This document shows, piece after piece, positions 7,646-15,623 of a stretch of DNA of 39,120 nucleotides (position 1 is its first letter; each line of letters starts with the position of its first letter). The stretch lies in assembly GCA_022703255.1 (NCBI GenBank), contig JAKLDZ010000004.1, positions 1 through 39,120 of the forward strand, written 5' to 3'. The translations under genes and the position numbers were made by a program. The notes under the pieces were generated by a model, which worked only from the letters and a program-made list of their open reading frames with translations, ran no database searches and had not been told where the DNA came from. Source of the stretch: Myxococcota bacterium. GTDB taxonomy: Bacteria > Myxococcota_A > Polyangia > Polyangiales > Polyangiaceae.

Positions 7646-9550
7646 TCAGAAGGTGCCGGGAGACGCCGGATTGATGTTCCAATTCCAGGCGTCGAGCAGG
7701 ACCAGCGAATCCCACGCGTTGTCAGAGGTGTCCCACAACGCGATGCGGATCGTCATGATCTGCCCGGGAGCCACGTTGCCCACCGTCGCGAGCCAGCCCG
7801 TGCTTCCGCCAAGCAGGTTGCTCGTGCCGCAGCCTCCCACACTCGTGTCGTCGAAGCCCGTCCCCTTCAAGAAGGTCGGCCCGTTGAGACACGGGGCGTA
7901 ACCGTTCACGCCGCCCGAGCAGCCGATCTCGCCCTTCTGGCAGACGCTGAACAGCCCCTGCGCGTCGGGATCCATCGCGAGGTTCACGCCGACCGGAATC
8001 GTCTTCGGAGGATTGGTCACGCGGAACACCGCGAGGTTCTTGTCCGACGGGTTCGGCCACTGCGGAGGCGGCGAGTCCACCAGCACCACGTAGAAGTCGT
8101 TGAACTGCGTGCAGACGTACTCCGGGAACTCCGCCGAGAAGAACCACGACAGCAGCGAGAACGACTTCGCGTTCGTCGGGACCCGAATCCGCAACGTGAG
8201 CATCACCGAGTCGTTGGCCGTCGTTCCGCTCGGCTCGGGACACCCAGGAGCGTTCGGCAACTGGTAGTTGTGCGCCGCGAACCAGTCCGCCGGGAAGCTG
8301 CTGCTCGTTCCAATCGTCGCGCCCGGCTGGAAGATCGAATACGACGGGTTCGTCTGGTTCACCGAAGCGGCATTGCCCGAAGACAACACCGCGAGACGCC
8401 CTCCGCGGTAGGGCGTGATCGCATCGCCGAATCCGGATCGCACCGATCGGCTCACACTCGCCGCCGCCGGCAACAGCGTCTTGCCATCCGCCAGCGTCAA
8501 CCGCCCGTCGATCACTCCCCACTTGCGCGTCGGCAGCGGCTCGTACTCCTTCGTCAGCTGACACAGCTCCATCGCCCGCGCGTAGTCGAGCGGGTCCGAC
8601 GTGTTCGAGTTGTTGATGAAGCCGTCGCAGTTCGCCGTGACGTTGTCGGTCGCGCCGTCGCAGTCGTCATCGACGCTGTTGCCGATGTGCTCGTAGGCGC
8701 CCGGGTTGACGAGCTTCGGCTCCGTCGAGCATGCCCCCGGTGAGTCGCAGCAGTCACCGGTCGTGACCGTCCACCCGTCGGCGTCGCAGTCGTCGGTGGG
8801 GCCACCGACGCAGACCGGCGAACCGCCGGCGCCGGCCATGCCTCCGGACCCGCCGACGCCACCCGTACCTCCTGCGCCCGCGCTACCGCCGTAGCCCGCG
8901 CCACCGCCGTAGCCACCCCAGCCGCCGGTGCCGCCAGCGCCCGCGCTGCCGCCGTAGCCACCCCAACCGCCGGTGCCGCCAGCGCCCGCGCTGCCGCCGT
9001 AGCCACCCCAACCGCCGGTGCCGCCCGTGCCCGCGCCGCCGCCGAAGCCGCCCCAACCGCCGGTGCCGCCAGCGCCCGCGCTGCCGCCGAAGCCGCCCCA
9101 ACCACCGGATCCGCCCGTGCCTCCTACGCAGGTCCCCGGGGAGTCCGGGATTCCGCAAATCGCGCCGCACGGACACACCCAAGCGCCCGCGCACATCTGA
9201 CCGTAGGCACACTCGTCGTCGTGCCAGCAGTAGCCGGGCACGTGGGTCTTGCAGACGTTGTTGACGCAGTGATTCGGGCCACCGCCGCACGAGGCGTCGG
9301 TCGTGCAGCACGTCGGCGCGCCACCGGTTCCACCGCCCCAGCCGCCGGTGCCGCTGTAGCCACCGGCTCCCCCCTTGCCCGAAGCACCGCCCTTGCCACC
9401 AATGCCGGAATCCGGCTTTGTGCCACCTTGGCCCAACAGCGAGGGGTCGAGGTCATCCCATTCGACTTCGGATCGTCCACAGGACGCATTGGAGAGGGCG
9501 AGTAGGGCAACGGATCCGACGAAGAAAACGAGGGCTTTGGGCTGACGCAT
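7646..9550 (-). CDS. Gly-rich surface lipoprotein with MopE-like and choice-of-anchor L domains
   Basis: The 634-residue product starts MRQPKALVFF after a strong GGAGGT ribosome site. A signal peptide ends in a lipobox-like NASC (Cys at about 24), so outer-membrane or surface anchoring is likely. A Cys-rich region (80-141) is followed by a Gly/Trp/Tyr/Ala repeat (about 143-245; 15-residue unit GGTGGWGGYGGSAGA). Next comes a segment with DCDADGW...DCCDSPG and GNSVDDDCDGATDN, the calcium/metal-binding motif seen in MopE-like proteins. The C-terminal 260 residues carry FSAEFPEYVCTQFNDFYVVLVD and GTGFDDTSVGGCG, typical of choice-of-anchor L domains of secreted proteins. The function is unknown; adhesion or matrix binding is a guess. 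Confidence 0.88.
   Translation of the reverse strand: MRQPKALVFFVGSVALLALSNASCGRSEVEWDDLDPSLLGQGGTKPDSGIGGKGGASGKGGAGGYSGTGGWGGGTGGAPTCCTTDASCGGGPNHCVNNVCKTHVPGYCWHDDECAYGQMCAGAWVCPCGAICGIPDSPGTCVGGTGGSGGWGGFGGSAGAGGTGGWGGFGGGAGTGGTGGWGGYGGSAGAGGTGGWGGYGGSAGAGGTGGWGGYGGGAGYGGSAGAGGTGGVGGSGGMAGAGGSPVCVGGPTDDCDADGWTVTTGDCCDSPGACSTEPKLVNPGAYEHIGNSVDDDCDGATDNVTANCDGFINNSNTSDPLDYARAMELCQLTKEYEPLPTRKWGVIDGRLTLADGKTLLPAAASVSRSVRSGFGDAITPYRGGRLAVLSSGNAASVNQTNPSYSIFQPGATIGTSSSFPADWFAAHNYQLPNAPGCPEPSGTTANDSVMLTLRIRVPTNAKSFSLLSWFFSAEFPEYVCTQFNDFYVVLVDSPPPQWPNPSDKNLAVFRVTNPPKTIPVGVNLAMDPDAQGLFSVCQKGEIGCSGGVNGYAPCLNGPTFLKGTGFDDTSVGGCGTSNLLGGSTGWLATVGNVAPGQIMTIRIALWDTSDNAWDSLVLLDAWNWNINPASPGTF
8911..9120 (-). 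repeat. 45-bp tandem repeat encoding GGTGGWGG[YF]GGSAGA
   Basis: About 4.7 imperfect copies begin at 8911, 8956, 9001, 9046 and 9091. The copies at 8911 and 8956 differ by a single base; later ones swap TAG/GAA at the Tyr/Phe codon and vary in the SAGA/GAGT part. Copy number is likely to vary among strains. Confidence 0.9.
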
Positions 9551-9597
9551 CGAGCGACCTCCAGGAGAAACGGGCCCCGGCAGTGGCACAGGCGCAG

Positions 9598-9626
9598 ATG
9601 ATACAGCAGATGTCGTGCCATGCCCA
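9598..9626 (-). promoter_or_regulatory. Candidate promoter of the Gly-rich lipoprotein
   Basis: On the minus strand TGGGCA (9626-9621), 17 bases and TATCAT (9603-9598) match the sigma-70 consensus at 9 of 12 positions. Transcription would start about 40 bases before the ATG at 9550. Confidence 0.45.
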
Positions 9627-9799
9627 CGTTGTGGATCATGCGCTGCGTGCGAGGCCCGGGCGTGCGAGCTTTGACGGTGGGCGTGCGGCGAGCGGATGCG
9701 AGGATCGACGCATAGGGAGGGGCCACGTCGCGAGGCGCTGAGAAGACGGGGGGCGCGCGGCGTCGCCGAACCGGGAACCGCCGCGCAACACTGTGAAGG

Positions 9800-10198
9800 T
9801 CAGCGGTCCGGGCCCTCACCCCAGAAGTTCACGTCGACCGACTCGGCGTGCTCACCGTAGGAGCGAACGTCCTCCGCGGTGATGAAGTAGGTTGCGTGAT
9901 GACCGAAGACCCGTGAGAAGGCGACGGTTCCACTGGAGCCTGCGGTGGACTGGAAGGAGATTTCGGCGAGGTTCTCGTCGCGCGCCGAGGTGAGGGGCAC
10001 ACCGCAGACGGGACAGCTGAAGAGGACTCTGTCTTTCTTGCGGAGTTGGAAGCCCTCGGGGACGATGACGTCGTAGTTGCCGGGCTGGGGGCTGAAGAGG
10101 AGGAGGGCCTTTCGGTCGTCGACTTCGGCGCGCAGCACGATTTTGGTCCCGGGGTTGAGCACAGCCTTGCAGTGCGGGCACTGATAGGAACGTTTCAT
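9800..10198 (-). CDS. Zinc-ribbon hypothetical protein
   Basis: The 132-residue soluble protein has two Cys pairs, CPHC (Cys 7 and 10) and CPVC (Cys 62 and 65), the spacing of a zinc ribbon. Between them lies a strand-rich segment (VLRAEVDDRKALLLFSPQPG, YDVIVPEGF). The C-terminus reads FSRVFGHHATYFITAEDV and then an acidic end. A good AGGGAGG ribosome site precedes the ATG. I know no function for this family. A role in sensing or in holding a protein partner would fit a lone zinc ribbon, but that is speculation. It lies 63 bases from the Tudor-knot lipoprotein gene, on the same strand and transcribed after it. Confidence 0.85.
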   Translation of the reverse strand: MKRSYQCPHCKAVLNPGTKIVLRAEVDDRKALLLFSPQPGNYDVIVPEGFQLRKKDRVLFSCPVCGVPLTSARDENLAEISFQSTAGSSGTVAFSRVFGHHATYFITAEDVRSYGEHAESVDVNFWGEGPDR

Positions 10199-10261
10199 CG
10201 CTAGCCTCCCTGATCGCGAAACGGAGCGCCATGCTAACAGAAACTGAGATGCCGAGGGCGC

Positions 10262-10780
10262 TCAACGGGGAGTGAGGATGCGGGAGGCTTCGATGGTCTC
10301 GTCCCACTCGGGACCGAAGCCGTCGTAGTGGACGCGGTAGCGTTCGCCGCCGAGCACCTGGATGATCGTGGCGGAGTAAGGTTTTCCATGCCACTGGACC
10401 CGGACCCGGGTGCCTTCGCGGAAGCGGGACGGGGCACCGACGGCAGCGGAATGGGAGGAGGCGGGGGCACCACCGCGCTTGAGCACCTTCTCGGGCGGAG
10501 GCGGAGCGAGGATGGGCCCCTTGACGCGACCCTTGATGCGGGTCTGATTGACGTTCTCGTCCCAGATGCGGTCGTAGCCGTCGTAGTGGACACGGAAGCG
10601 GGCAGGGCCCTCGATGGTGACGATGACGGCGGGGTAGTCGTTGCCCTCCCATTCGACGAGGACGTGATCGCCGACGACATAGGATTCCTTGCAGGCGGGG
10701 AGGGTGGCGACGGAGGAGAGGGAGAGGGCAAGGGCGACGGAGCGGAGGGAGCGCAGGAGGGAGGAGGGCGGACGATCCAT
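10262..10780 (-). CDS. Lipoprotein with two Tudor-knot (chromo-barrel-like) domains
   Basis: The product has 172 residues. A lipoprotein signal ends at LPAC (Cys about 30). The mature part holds two similar modules of about 50 residues. The first runs VGDHVLVEWEGNDYPAVIV...RFRVHYDGYDRIWDENVNQTRI; the second, after an Ala/Pro/Ser linker, EGTRVRVQWHGKPYSATII...RYRVHYDGFGPEWDETIEASRI. The pattern V.W.G..Y.A.I......V.YDG....WDE.....R is that of Tudor-knot/chromo-barrel domains, which in eukaryotes act in chromatin and RNA biology. Here they would sit outside the inner membrane, so the ligand must differ. The ATG at 10780 gives the only credible signal peptide in a frame that stays open further upstream. 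Confidence 0.85.
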   Translation of the reverse strand: MDRPPSSLLRSLRSVALALSLSSVATLPACKESYVVGDHVLVEWEGNDYPAVIVTIEGPARFRVHYDGYDRIWDENVNQTRIKGRVKGPILAPPPPEKVLKRGGAPASSHSAAVGAPSRFREGTRVRVQWHGKPYSATIIQVLGGERYRVHYDGFGPEWDETIEASRILTPR

Positions 10781-10815
10781 GGGCAGGGAGGGGTTGTCGC
10801 GAGGAGGCGGGCGAG

Positions 10816-11931
10816 TCAATCGCTGGCCGACGGCGGCGGGATGGAGGAGACGTTGCTGGAGCCGGCAGCGGGGCGCCAGCCGAAGGGTTCGATGTTGTCG
10901 CGACGCTGGTTGACCCACCGACGGACGCGCTCGCGCGTGGAACGGTAGGCCCACTGGAGGATCTCGCGTCGCGCGGTGAAGCTTGCCGCGTTCTGGAGGA
11001 AGCGTACCGCGTCGGAAGGGTCGGGCTCGATCAGGAGCAGCTCGAGGTCATCGCGACCGCATGCCCGCTCGACGGCATCGTGGAGACGAGCGTGGGAGCC
11101 GCTTCGGACGGCCTGATTGTAGACCCACATCATGCCTTTGTCGCGGAGGCTCGAGGCTGTTCCATGGCCGGAAGGGACAGCGGAAGCGACGGTGCGAACG
11201 GGGACGTTGGGGTTGACGATGACGACGAGTCTTGTGCCGCGCTGGACGACGGTGTCGATGGCGTCGAAGCGGCCGACGGTGCCGTCGACGTAGTAGCGGC
11301 CGCCGACACGGACGGGGGAGTAGAAGAGCGGCAGGGCCATGGAGGCAGCGCAGGCGAGGGAGACCGGGACATGGTCGAGGCCTGGCGCGCCGAAGAGAGC
11401 GAGCTCGCCGGAGTCGAGGTCGCTGGCGGAGACGAGCAGCTCGCGGTTGAGGGCGCGGAAGGAGTTGGGGATGCCGCGTCGCAGGAAGAAGTCGGACAGG
11501 AAGGTTTCGAATCGGTCGAGGGTGAAGAGTCCTGCGGGCAAGGCGTCGTAGAAGCGGTCGAGCTGCTCCCAGAGATCCGCGGGAGCGGGGGCCGGGGTGC
11601 GTGCGATCAGGGACGCGAGGCCTCGACGCAGGGCGAAGCCTGCGGAGGAGAAGGTGCGACGCCACTCGTCGAGGTCGAGGCTGAGCATGTGGCCGCGCTC
11701 GAGCGGGAAGAAGTTATCGGCGGGGTCGAGGAGCGCGCGGTACATGCGTCGTACGCCGACACCGCCGGCGAGGGTCGAGGCGACGGTGGCGCCGGAGGAT
11801 GCGCCGAAGACGATGTCGAAGGAGATGCCGTCGACGAAGTCCTCGAGGGCGGCGAGAGCACCGACCTGGTAGAGGCCTCCGGTGACGCCGCCGCCGGTGA
11901 GGCAGAGGGCGGTCTTCGGGGCTGGGTTCAT
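10816..11931 (-). CDS. Patatin-like phospholipase (first of two)
   Basis: The 371-residue protein has the patatin catalytic dyad. The oxyanion-hole motif GGGVTGG is near residue 12, the nucleophile elbow GASSG near 44, and the catalytic Asp in YVDGTVG after the SMALPLFYSPVRVGG segment. Patatins hydrolyse acyl esters of phospholipids or neutral lipids. No signal peptide is visible, so cytoplasmic or membrane-peripheral action is likely. The start at 11931 follows AGGAGG and overlaps the stop of the CPBP gene by ATGA, which indicates coupled translation. The C-terminal 60 residues are Arg-rich and then Ser/Pro-rich. Sequence similarity to the patatin at 20968-22194 is limited to the motifs. Confidence 0.92.
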   Translation of the reverse strand: MNPAPKTALCLTGGGVTGGLYQVGALAALEDFVDGISFDIVFGASSGATVASTLAGGVGVRRMYRALLDPADNFFPLERGHMLSLDLDEWRRTFSSAGFALRRGLASLIARTPAPAPADLWEQLDRFYDALPAGLFTLDRFETFLSDFFLRRGIPNSFRALNRELLVSASDLDSGELALFGAPGLDHVPVSLACAASMALPLFYSPVRVGGRYYVDGTVGRFDAIDTVVQRGTRLVVIVNPNVPVRTVASAVPSGHGTASSLRDKGMMWVYNQAVRSGSHARLHDAVERACGRDDLELLLIEPDPSDAVRFLQNAASFTARREILQWAYRSTRERVRRWVNQRRDNIEPFGWRPAAGSSNVSSIPPPSASD

Positions 11932-12809
11932 GCGAGGTCCTCCTGGCGGGCGCGAAGGGCCGTCTCGCTGCGCGCGGCGACCCAGACGAAGGCTGCGGTG
12001 AACAGGAGCGTGCCGGCGATGCCGCCGACGGCCCACGGAACGGGGAGCGGAGAGGTCTCGGGCTCCAGATTGATCGTCCCACGAACGAGTTCGAACACGA
12101 CCACGCCGTTGAAGGCCATGTGGGCGACGAGGGACGGGAGGAGGGAGCCGCTGGAGGAGCGCAGGAGACCGAGGAACATACCGATCATGAAGATGGGGAG
12201 CATGGACCTGGGATCGACGTGACCGATGGCGAAGAGCAGCGCGACGACGGGGACGACGCGGGCGTCGGTGTGGAGCTTGCGCAGGCTGCGCTGCAGGGCG
12301 CCGCGGAAGAAGAGCTCTTCGATGAGCGGTCCGAGGGCGGCGACGACGAGGGGGACGAGGATGCGTCGGGAGGTCGTGTCGATCCGGAAGGTGGCGATCT
12401 GGTCGAGGATGATGTCGGGGGGGGTTGGCCAGCGGCGCTCGATGGCGCGGCGGACGATTTCGGCGGGGATCTGGAGGCAGACGCCGACGGCGGCGCCGAG
12501 CAGGTAGAGCAGCGGGTGGGTCTTGCGGATGCTGAGCAGGTCCGCGAGGTTCTGCTGTCCGGCGTGCGTGCGTGCGATCAGGAAGATGCACAGCAGGTAG
12601 GCGGCGGCGGTGCAACCCAGGCCGTTGACGAGATCGGTTGCTGCGCCCGGACGCAGCGAGTGGGTGAAGAACAGCAGGAGGATCGTCAAGCCGGTGGCAA
12701 GCGACGCCCACAATACGGCGAACGGGAGCGTCATGGGACGCTCCTCGGGAGGGGCGTTGCTCGGTCTGCCTTCGTCTTCCGGATCTTCGAACACTGGTCC
12801 CAGGTCCAT
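11928..12809 (-). CDS. CPBP family intramembrane metalloprotease
   Basis: The 293-residue membrane protein has about eight hydrophobic segments. It shows the three motifs of the CPBP/Abi (Rce1-like) family: EELFFRG, the FAIGH motif and HMAFN, which supply the glutamate and histidine metal ligands. Family members cleave membrane substrates, as in CAAX processing, bacteriocin self-immunity or sigma-factor control. The start at 12809 (MDLGPVFEDPEDEG) is an ATG; a TTG at 12824 is in frame but less likely. Overlap with the patatin gene (ATGA) suggests that the two proteins act at the same membrane step. The substrate is unknown. Confidence 0.9.
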   Translation of the reverse strand: MDLGPVFEDPEDEGRPSNAPPEERPMTLPFAVLWASLATGLTILLLFFTHSLRPGAATDLVNGLGCTAAAYLLCIFLIARTHAGQQNLADLLSIRKTHPLLYLLGAAVGVCLQIPAEIVRRAIERRWPTPPDIILDQIATFRIDTTSRRILVPLVVAALGPLIEELFFRGALQRSLRKLHTDARVVPVVALLFAIGHVDPRSMLPIFMIGMFLGLLRSSSGSLLPSLVAHMAFNGVVVFELVRGTINLEPETSPLPVPWAVGGIAGTLLFTAAFVWVAARSETALRARQEDLA

Positions 12810-12887
12810 ATCACAGCGGCGCAAGCGGGAAAGTTCCCGGCAGGACTTTGGTACGGTTCCCTTGGGAGTGGGCCGAGGGCGGCCGGA

Positions 12888-14519
12888 TCAGCTGTTGCGC
12901 AGGTGGGGGGGCACGCCGCGTTTGACGACGGTGTCACGTGCGAAGCGGGGGTCGGGGTTGAGGTGGTCGAGGGTGAAGTGGACGCCGCGGCTCTCGGCCC
13001 TGGACGCGGCGGAGGAGACGATGAGCTCGGCGGTGGTGGCGATGTTGCGCAGCTCGAGCAGGTCGCGGGTGAGCAGGAAGCGCCAGTAGTACTCCTGAAT
13101 CTCCTCCTGGAGCAGGGCGATCCGATGGGCGGCGCGCCGGAGGCGGGAGCTGGAGCGGACGATCCCGACGTAGTTCCACATGAACCTGCGGAGCTCGTCC
13201 CAGTTCTGGGTGACGATGACCTTCTCATCGGAGGGGACGGCGTCACCGACCTCCCATTCAGGGACGGCTGGGGGCGGGCCGCCGCGGAGCTCGTCGATGA
13301 GCTCGCGGGACTTGAGCGCTGCGCGATGACCGAGGACCAGGCCCTCGAGCAGGGAGTTGGAGGCGAGCCGGTTGGCGCCGTGCAGGCCGGTGCAGCCGAC
13401 CTCGCCGATGGCCCACAGGCCCGGGATGGTGGTGCGCCCGTACAGGTCGGTGGTGATGCCGCCGCACATGTAGTGGGCGGCTGGGACGACGGGGATGGGC
13501 TGGGTGGTGATGTCGAGGCCCCACTTGAGGCACTCGGCGTGGATGCCGGGGAAGCGTTCTCGCACGAAGGACGCCGGGCGGTGAGAGATGTCGAGCAGGA
13601 CGAACTCGGAGCCGGTGCGCTTCATCTCGAAGTCGATGGAGCGCGCGACGATGTCGCGGGGGGCGAGATCGGCCCGGGGATGATGGCGCGGCATGAACTT
13701 GTCGCCGTCGGCGAGGCTGAGCGTGGCGCCTTCTCCGCGCAGCGCCTCGCTGATGAGGAAGCGCTTGGCGCGCGGGTGGTACAGGCAGGTGGGATGGAAC
13801 TGGTAGAACTCCATGTTCGCGATCTCTGCGCCCGCCCGGTAGGCCATGGCGACGCCGTCGCCGGTCGCGATATCGGGGTTCGACGTGTAGAGGTAGACCT
13901 TGCCTGCGCCCCCGGTAGCGAGGACGGTGGAGCGGGCCAGGAGCCGCAAGACGTGCTCTCCGGAGGCATCGAGGACGTAGGCTCCGACGCACGTCTCGGG
14001 GCCGCCGTACTTGCTGGCCATGATGAGGTCGATGGCGGCATGGTTGTCGAGGAGACGGACGTTGGGGCGCTCGCGGAGGGCGGTGAGCAGCGCTCGGACG
14101 ATCTCGCGTCCGGTCATGTCGGCGGCGTGAGCGACGCGACGGGCGCTGTGGCCGCCTTCGCGGCCGAGATCGAGGTCGATGCCTTCGTCGGGGCCGTGGT
14201 GTGCGGAGGCTTTGCCCGAGAAGCGCGCACCGAGATCGAGCAGCCAGCGAATGCGCCCGGGGCCTTCGCGTACGCAGACGTCGACGGCCATCTCGTGGCA
14301 CAGGCCGGCTCCGGCGACGAGCGTGTCCTTGATATGGGACTCGAAGGTGTCGTCCTCGGCGAGGACGCTGGCGACTCCCCCTTGCGCGTATTGGGTGTTG
14401 GACTCGTCGAGGGCGCGCTTGGTCACCAGGATGACGTCGCCGTGTTCCGAGGCTTCCAGGGCGAACGCGAGTCCGGCGACCCCGCTTCCGATGACGAGGT
14501 AGTCACAGGAGTAGCTCAT
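12888..14519 (-). CDS. nadB: L-aspartate oxidase
   Basis: This FAD enzyme oxidises L-aspartate to iminoaspartate in the first step of NAD synthesis. The 543-residue protein has the dinucleotide-binding GSGVAGL (residues 11-17) with TKRALDESNTQYAQGGVA after it, the substrate-site segments QFHPTCL and SEALRGEGA, and the C-terminal FAD part PVVPAAHYMCGGI, GEVGCTGLHGANRLASNSLLEGLV. A helical domain closes the protein. Length and motifs match NadB rather than succinate dehydrogenase SdhA. nadA and nadC are not in the window. The ATG has no ribosome site and lies only nine bases after a TAGGAT element. Confidence 0.96.
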   Translation of the reverse strand: MSYSCDYLVIGSGVAGLAFALEASEHGDVILVTKRALDESNTQYAQGGVASVLAEDDTFESHIKDTLVAGAGLCHEMAVDVCVREGPGRIRWLLDLGARFSGKASAHHGPDEGIDLDLGREGGHSARRVAHAADMTGREIVRALLTALRERPNVRLLDNHAAIDLIMASKYGGPETCVGAYVLDASGEHVLRLLARSTVLATGGAGKVYLYTSNPDIATGDGVAMAYRAGAEIANMEFYQFHPTCLYHPRAKRFLISEALRGEGATLSLADGDKFMPRHHPRADLAPRDIVARSIDFEMKRTGSEFVLLDISHRPASFVRERFPGIHAECLKWGLDITTQPIPVVPAAHYMCGGITTDLYGRTTIPGLWAIGEVGCTGLHGANRLASNSLLEGLVLGHRAALKSRELIDELRGGPPPAVPEWEVGDAVPSDEKVIVTQNWDELRRFMWNYVGIVRSSSRLRRAAHRIALLQEEIQEYYWRFLLTRDLLELRNIATTAELIVSSAASRAESRGVHFTLDHLNPDPRFARDTVVKRGVPPHLRNS

Positions 14520-14528
14520 GGCGGACGC

Positions 14529-14557
14529 ATCCTAGCCGAAGCGGGGCGGGAGTGCAG
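14529..14557 (-). promoter_or_regulatory. Candidate nadB promoter, near-leaderless
   Basis: TAGGAT (14534-14529 on the minus strand) ends nine bases before the nadB ATG. The -35 at 17-base spacing is weak (CTGCAC). No Shine-Dalgarno sequence fits in the remaining space. Confidence 0.3.
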
Positions 14558-14668
14558 GGAGACGGTGCGGCACGCCGCGAACGATTGTGCGCGCGGGGAG
14601 CCGGGATTGGCGGAGCCCGCGCGCGGACAGCGCAAGGGCTTTCGCACTTCGAATCCCCGACACAGTTG

Positions 14669-14697
14669 TTGACGCTCCGCGCTCCGCTCTTTATGGG
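14669..14697 (+). promoter_or_regulatory. Candidate etfBA promoter
   Basis: TTGACG (14669-14674) and TATGGG (14692-14697) are 17 bases apart in the divergent nadB-etfB gap. Transcription would begin near 14704, about 65 bases before the GTG start of etfB. Confidence 0.5.
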
Positions 14698-14767
14698 CAG
14701 AGACTCACTGAAGTTGGACGGACAATCGAGGCCGAGGGTGAGAGCCTCGTGCTCACGGAGGTCACCT

Positions 14768-15598
14768 GTGAAGATCCTGGTATCGTTGAAGCGAGTCTCC
14801 GATCCCGACAATGCGAACAAGGTCAAGGTGTCGGCCGACGGCAGCAAGGTCGACACGACGGGCCTGGAGTGGAAGCCGAATCCCTTTGACGAGTACGCGG
14901 TGGAGACCGCGTTGCGTCTGACCGAGGACGGGGCGAAGCCCAAGGAGCGCAAGGGCGAGGTGGTGGTGATGACGCTCGGTCCGAAGGAGACCGAGACGTC
15001 GCTGCGGGCGATGCTCGCGATGGGGGCAGATCGAGCGATCCGCGTGGAAGCGGAGGACTCGGCCCTCGACGGCGCGTTGGTTGCGCGCGTGATGCAGGCG
15101 ATCGTGAACGAGGAGAAGCCGGACCTCGTTGTGATGGGCAAGCAGCAGGTGGACGGCGACACGAACCAGGTCGGTCAGATCCTCGCCGAGAGGCTGGGGT
15201 GGCCGATGGCGACGTTCGCGGCGACGGTCAAGGAGCTTGCTGGCGGCGTGCTGCAGGTGGGGCGCGAGGTGGATGGCGGGGTGATCAACCTCAAGGTGAA
15301 GCTGCCTGCGGTGGTGACGGTGGATCTGCGGGCGGTGAGCCCGACGAGCGTGTACTCGTCGTTGACGAAGGCGGACCACAAGTACAACGACGGACCGCGG
15401 TTCGCGCCGTTGCCCATGATCATGCAGGCGAAGAAGAAGCCGCTCGTGGTCAAGGAGCTCGCACAGGTGGTGAGCGACACAGCGTTGCGCGTGCAGTACG
15501 CGCGGTTCGAAGCCCCCAAGGGGCGCGCAGCGGGCAAGAAGGTCAAGGACGTGGCGGAGCTGGTCGACATGCTGCGCAACGAGGCGAAGGTCATCTGA
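14768..15598 (+). CDS. etfB: Electron transfer flavoprotein, beta subunit
   Basis: The 276-residue subunit binds AMP and forms ETF with EtfA, passing electrons from acyl-CoA dehydrogenases to the respiratory chain. It begins VKILVSLKRVSDPDNANKV at a GTG preceded by GGAGG; codons upstream in the same frame do not fit the family. The family loop DGDTNQVGQILAERLGWP is present. The central part SPTSVYSSLTKADHK precedes a C-terminal arm that contacts EtfA. It ends 25 bases before etfA on the same strand. Confidence 0.96.
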   Translation: MKILVSLKRVSDPDNANKVKVSADGSKVDTTGLEWKPNPFDEYAVETALRLTEDGAKPKERKGEVVVMTLGPKETETSLRAMLAMGADRAIRVEAEDSALDGALVARVMQAIVNEEKPDLVVMGKQQVDGDTNQVGQILAERLGWPMATFAATVKELAGGVLQVGREVDGGVINLKVKLPAVVTVDLRAVSPTSVYSSLTKADHKYNDGPRFAPLPMIMQAKKKPLVVKELAQVVSDTALRVQYARFEAPKGRAAGKKVKDVAELVDMLRNEAKVI

Positions 15599-15623
15599 CG
15601 CCGCGGATGAGGAGGCAACGAAA

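Noticed and set aside
12120-14672. An 850-codon open frame on the plus strand
   Set aside because: It is antisense to nadB and the CPBP gene. Its product is Gly/Asp/Glu/Val low-complexity with no motif, the usual mirror frame of GC-rich coding DNA.
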